Notes under the pieces: model-generated | What the model was told of the DNA's origin: nothing | The model's input: only the letters and a program-made list of their open reading frames with translations | The model's database searches: none | Position numbers and translations under genes: made by a program | DNA from: Trichopria drosophilae | Taxonomy: Eukaryota; Arthropoda; Insecta; Hymenoptera; Diapriidae | Direction of reading: 5' to 3' | Length of the DNA stretch: 64,000 bases | NCBI GenBank assembly: GCA_030407085.1 | Contig: CM059582.1 | Coordinates: 50,119,001-50,183,000 of the forward strand | In this document: positions 60,465 through 64,000 of the stretch, one piece after another | Numbering within the stretch: position 1 is the stretch's first letter | Layout of the letters: every line of letters begins with the position of its first letter

Positions 60465-60838
60465 GCAAGAAGGTTCTATTTTGCTGTAGCAATAAATAAG
60501 GCTTTATCTCGTCGTGACCTAAAAAAGGGTTCTATCTCGATGTTTCAATGGAAAAGGTTCAGTCTCTCGAGGACAATTTTTTAACGCTAATTTTATGTTG
60601 GTAACAATACATTTCGTCGATGTTGTAGAAAGAAGGTGCTATTTTAGCTTAGGTTTCCAAAGATTCTGTCGTAAAAACCAAAACAAGATAGCACCTTCAT
60701 TCCATAACATCGACGAAAAGTACAATGTTACCGACCTAAATTGAAGTCCAAAAAAATGTCCTTAAGAGTTAGAAACTATTCGACTAACACGCCAAGATAG
60801 AATCGATTTGGTACCAAGTTATAATTGAACCTTCTTGC
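60465..60838. mobile_element. 374-bp foldback element
   Basis: The two halves are imperfect reverse complements along the whole length: outer ends GCAAGAAGGTTC / GAACCTTCTTGC, middle blocks around GAGGACA / TGTCCTTAAG, and the best-paired inner arms 60597-60648 and 60684-60736 (TTTCGTCGATGTT / AACATCGACGAAAA). Each arm repeats AAGGTTCTATTTTG-like units. Flanking octamers TCCGCGTT (60457-60464) and TCCTAGTT (60839-60846) match at 6 of 8, possibly a decayed 8-bp duplication. Confidence 0.7.
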
Positions 60839-61019
60839 TCCTAGTTGATGATACACTCTTAGTACAAATGAAGAGCATAACATTAAACTTCAGAAATACA
60901 ATTATGAAAAAATTGTAATTAAGTAGAAAGTAAAAGGAAACAACAAAATCGCGATTACGAAAAATAAGTTATCTCTCATAATGTAAATTCGTGTCTTGGC
61001 ATTACGATATTAGGGGAAA

Positions 61020-61600
61020 TGCGGGAGCGTTTTAAAAAAAAGGAAGTTGCAGAACGTTGCAAGTAGATTGAGTCATTAACGAAACCAGAGGAATCAAGGA
61101 ACAGGGTGAAAACACGAAAGCAGACATGTCGTTGGTCTGCCCATGCAATCCTGAAGCTTCACCCCAGACCGGAAATCTTCCCCTCGCGAGTGACGCTCGT
61201 GAAAAGTGCGTAGGAAGTTCTTTTAATTTTTCCCGCATCGAGTTTGACTTGCAGAGTGCTAATATTAAAGTTCGGTGAGATAGGCCACTCCCACCTGGGG
61301 GCGACGGTTTTCTTCCTTTCTTCAGTGGGTGCATTAGTCGTCGCGCCTCAGGATTAGATTAGGTTTTATTGGGGTGTTACGCGGGTGCAAACGGTGGGCG
61401 TAGGAAGTTTCGAGAGCGTCTCCTTTACTTCCTGCGCGATAACGACTTAAGCAGCTCTATGCTTTTGATTTCTCCTCCTTGCGGAAGCTGGGAGTGGCCT
61501 TATGGATCTCAAGGGCGATTAATGCCAGGCAATTTCCATTTATTTCATAGAGTTCCCTAAAAACCAACGGGGGGATCCAAATCCACTGGCTGGAAAATTG
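61020..61600. other. G+C-rich unique island 13
   Basis: CpG-rich island. A 100-codon minus frame (61032-61334) and a 63-codon plus frame (61369-61560) have no recognisable domain. AGGAAGT occurs at 61041, 61212 and 61402 and its reverse complement at 61427, with GCGTAGGAAGTT present twice. This is an ETS-type core (GGAAGT) and suggests a regulatory element; inference only. Confidence 0.45.
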
Positions 61601-61857
61601 GTCGCAGAAAGTAGAATATGTTTTTCAAACTATCTGCTAAGTACCTAATTGTTCGATAGTAAGACTTTCCTAAAAGTTTCTTTTTGTTTTTCAGTAAGTC
61701 AATCTGTCTAAGCGTGAAGAATTACACGAATAAATCTGTACTTTACATTAAATACATTGATGTCTAAATAATGCTAAATCTGATGTTATGAGACTGACAG
61801 GTCAGTGTTGATGAGTTTATTGTTCATGATGTGGTATATGTTCCCAACAATTTATTA

Positions 61858-61925
61858 AGAATAATAATAATAATGATAACGACTTTATTGGCCTCATAAA
61901 ATGGATACAGCAAGAATTTATACAT
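61858..61925 (-). mobile_element. Probable 3' end of a LINE on the minus strand
   Basis: On the minus strand a polyadenylation-like AATAAAG (plus-strand CTTTATT, 61883-61889) is followed by CGTTATC and an (ATT)n run ending at 61858. Simple ATT-type tails directly after AATAAAG are common at the 3' ends of insect non-LTR elements. No coding remnant could be read upstream on this strand. A plus-strand 79-codon, Lys/Gln-rich frame (61926-62165) lies next to it and I cannot assign it. Confidence 0.4.
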
Positions 61926-62169
61926 GTGCTAAATGTCTGCCCAAAGTACATGCACTTCAGAAATTACATAAAATCCAAGCTGGGAATGCTGCAACTTATC
62001 CTAAACAAAATCTATCAAATATTTAGGAAGTATATATATCGCATCCAAAAGCGGAAAGAAGCACTCAAAAAGCAACAAGCTGATCAGTACAATGTGGCAT
62101 ACAATAAAATAGGAATAGACACCAAAATCACCAACATTTCAAGGACAGAAATAACTAGGTTATAGGACA

Positions 62170-63120
62170 TCAGTGTAGATCACGCTGCTGTTCCACTGCT
62201 TGTGCATGCTACAGGATGTTGGAGTCTAGGTTATAGAGTGAAACTTCCTACTTTTTTTGTGACAAATCGGTGTCATTTGGACATGGGTTATCATGAAACT
62301 AAAACATTTTACATGATGGAATAGAAAGTTCATTTAACTATTTATTCGTGCTACCGTATTTTACTATGGTAGAAGGGTAAGATTAACTACATTTTTTCTA
62401 TTTGTACATAAACGAGATCAAGAGTCTTCATAGAACAGTTGGTCTCTTCACGGTAATGAAAGTAAAGAAACCACGCAAATAGATACATACATCCCCATAC
62501 TAAAACGATTAAACGAATCACAATAATTCAGATAGTTAACTCCCATAGCCAACATATAGAAGTCAAAGACTTAACACACTTTAAAGGTTTATGCAAAAGT
62601 ACTTATCGCTGGTAAACAATCGCTTTATACGTTGATAGGATATGCAATAGTATTGAAATGTGTCAAGATCGCTAAATTCGTTAATATCAAATGACTGGAA
62701 TATTGGAAACCAAGAAAGACAAAAAGCACTTGCGACAATTATGAAAATGCATATTCTATCGATTTTGAAAAAAGTTAGAATAACGTAACGTACAATCTAT
62801 TTATTCGATTCAAAACGTTTACTTTATAAACGACTTCAACTCGACTTATATATGTCTATAAGAGAAAGGATGAAAGATCAGTCACTAATTAGATAATAGG
62901 AATCATCTCGACACCAACCGAGGGGCATTAAGCACACGAATGCGGGTCCAGAGATTGAGTAATATTATGAGCTGGAGGGACCAGTTCAGTAAAAATAAGT
63001 GGCCCGGAATGGTATTCTTATCTTCGTTAATTTTTCCGAAAATTACATAATAGTACCATATAATGTTTGGACCACCGCTTGCGGTTCCAAAAACGTCAAT
63101 AGCGATTATGAGAATATATC
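62170..63120. other. A+T-rich DNA, nothing recognised
   Basis: No gene or repeat ends noticed; a mixed patch lies near 62900-63010. Confidence 0.45.
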
Positions 63121-63129
63121 TTCAAAATA

Positions 63130-63990
63130 TTATGCACATCATCTAAATGCCATATTCCGCTCGGAATGATGTCATCACGCGATAAGTACGAACCTCGGCA
63201 TAACGACGACACTATACCAACAAATAGCAAATGATAAAAATCCGGTACTCTGAATACATCGCTGAGGGCGTTTTAGCATCCGGAGCTTCGAACGACGTGT
63301 GTATTCTCGATGTGCGCTGTTTTTTTTTCACCGAACAATCCAGCCAAGCGGTTTATTATCCCCGAGACAGTGCGTAAAAGCTCTCGTGTGGGGTTCGGCT
63401 CACTTAAGGTGCGTTTAACCGAGCAATTTATCCTCGAGGTTTCCCGCGGTTGGTGTATAGTAAGATCTTTAAAAGTTTCTTGACTCGAATTGTCAACCGT
63501 ACGGGGTCGTTAAGCCCTAAGTCTCGAAGATGCCATTCCCCTCTTCGTCTAAAGGTTTTGCAGGGAATCGCGGTTTTACGGCCTCTTAATTCGAGACCTT
63601 CGTGATGAACGACACGCAAAACTGCGTGGTTGCACTATTGCGTGCTCGTATAATCTCGCCGGTGACTATTTACGCACACATAACCCTGTAGGCTACATAT
63701 GGGAGTGAGTGTGTAAGCACGTGGTTAAACGCGTACGAGTTGGTCGTAAGACAGTTTCGACTGTCGGAGCTGAGATATTTAGAGGAGTTTGCGAAAGCGG
63801 TAATGGCCCGTAAATAAATGATTTGTGGCGGGTGTAATTTATAACAATATTGCTGAGGTTCTGAGACATTCGTTTTACTGGGCTATTTTCAACTCGCCGT
63901 TTCCTATTCATATCGTTTGACGTATTGCGCTCTTGAGGTAATGGTGTATTCAGACATGCATCTATTCGAATAACATTGTACTGTATACGT
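63130..63990. other. G+C-rich unique island 14
   Basis: The longest CpG-containing stretch, running to near the window edge. Minus frames of 63 (63428-63619) and 72 (63693-63911) codons show no domain. It could be the start of a neighbouring regulatory region or exon outside the window. Confidence 0.4.
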
Positions 63991-64000
63991 GTATACAGAT

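Noticed and set aside
1..64000. tRNA genes and CRISPR arrays
   Set aside because: No convincing cloverleaf with A and B boxes was found by eye, and no regularly spaced identical repeats with unique spacers exist. A tRNAscan search would be decisive for tRNAs.

Overview
The window reads as non-coding DNA from an animal nuclear genome, most likely an insect. The reasons are an A+T-rich background with short G+C-rich, CpG-containing islands, dense small DNA-transposon derivatives with TA or 8-bp target duplications, a decayed non-LTR retrotransposon end, scattered TTAGG-type dimers, and no bacterial gene layout. Hymenoptera is a guess from this texture only. I recognise no host protein-coding gene, tRNA, rRNA or CRISPR array. 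The longest open frames (193, 143 and 132 codons) lack recognisable domains and are not called as genes. The best reading is a gene desert or part of a very large intron.

Layout. 1-9 kb: A+T-rich DNA with a hairpin-module repeat (2.6 kb), a TA-flanked MITE (3.4 kb), one G+C island (3.6-4.0 kb), a probable MITE (4.4-5.1 kb) and a ~236-bp imperfect hairpin (7.7-8.0 kb). 9-20 kb: islands at 9.1-9.8, 14.0-14.4 and 19.5-19.9 kb; foldback elements at 10.4 and 17.5 kb; a 20-bp-TIR element at 18.6 kb. 20-34 kb: mostly A+T-rich, with islands at 25.2-25.8 and 32.2-32.9 kb, MITEs at 23.6, 25.9, 26.8 and 33.3 kb, and a ~1-kb palindromic repeat array with a nested MITE at 27.6-28.6 kb. 34-47 kb: islands at 38.1, 40.0 and 42.0 kb, a composite foldback cluster at 38.6-39.8 kb, a nested MITE pair at 40.8 kb, a pre-miRNA-like hairpin at 43.0 kb, and TA MITEs at 43.3 and 45.6 kb. 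46-64 kb: a second well-bounded foldback element (46.2 kb), islands at 48.6, 53.6, 56.1, 61.0 and 63.1 kb, a LINE remnant between long inverted repeats (49.4-50.3 kb), more hairpin modules (52.2 kb), a 374-bp foldback (60.5 kb) and a probable LINE 3' end (61.9 kb).

The most distinctive content is a pair of related foldback families (called A and B here). Their arms are runs of a ~13-16-nt unit resembling TTCAAAAACCCGACA, in one orientation on the left and inverted on the right. Both B copies carry exact 8-bp target duplications, which points to hAT-type mobilisation; the internal units look like amplified subterminal transposase-binding motifs. Inverted repeats are the recurring architecture of the window. 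Island functions are inference only: they could be conserved enhancers, untranslated exons or unannotated RNAs.
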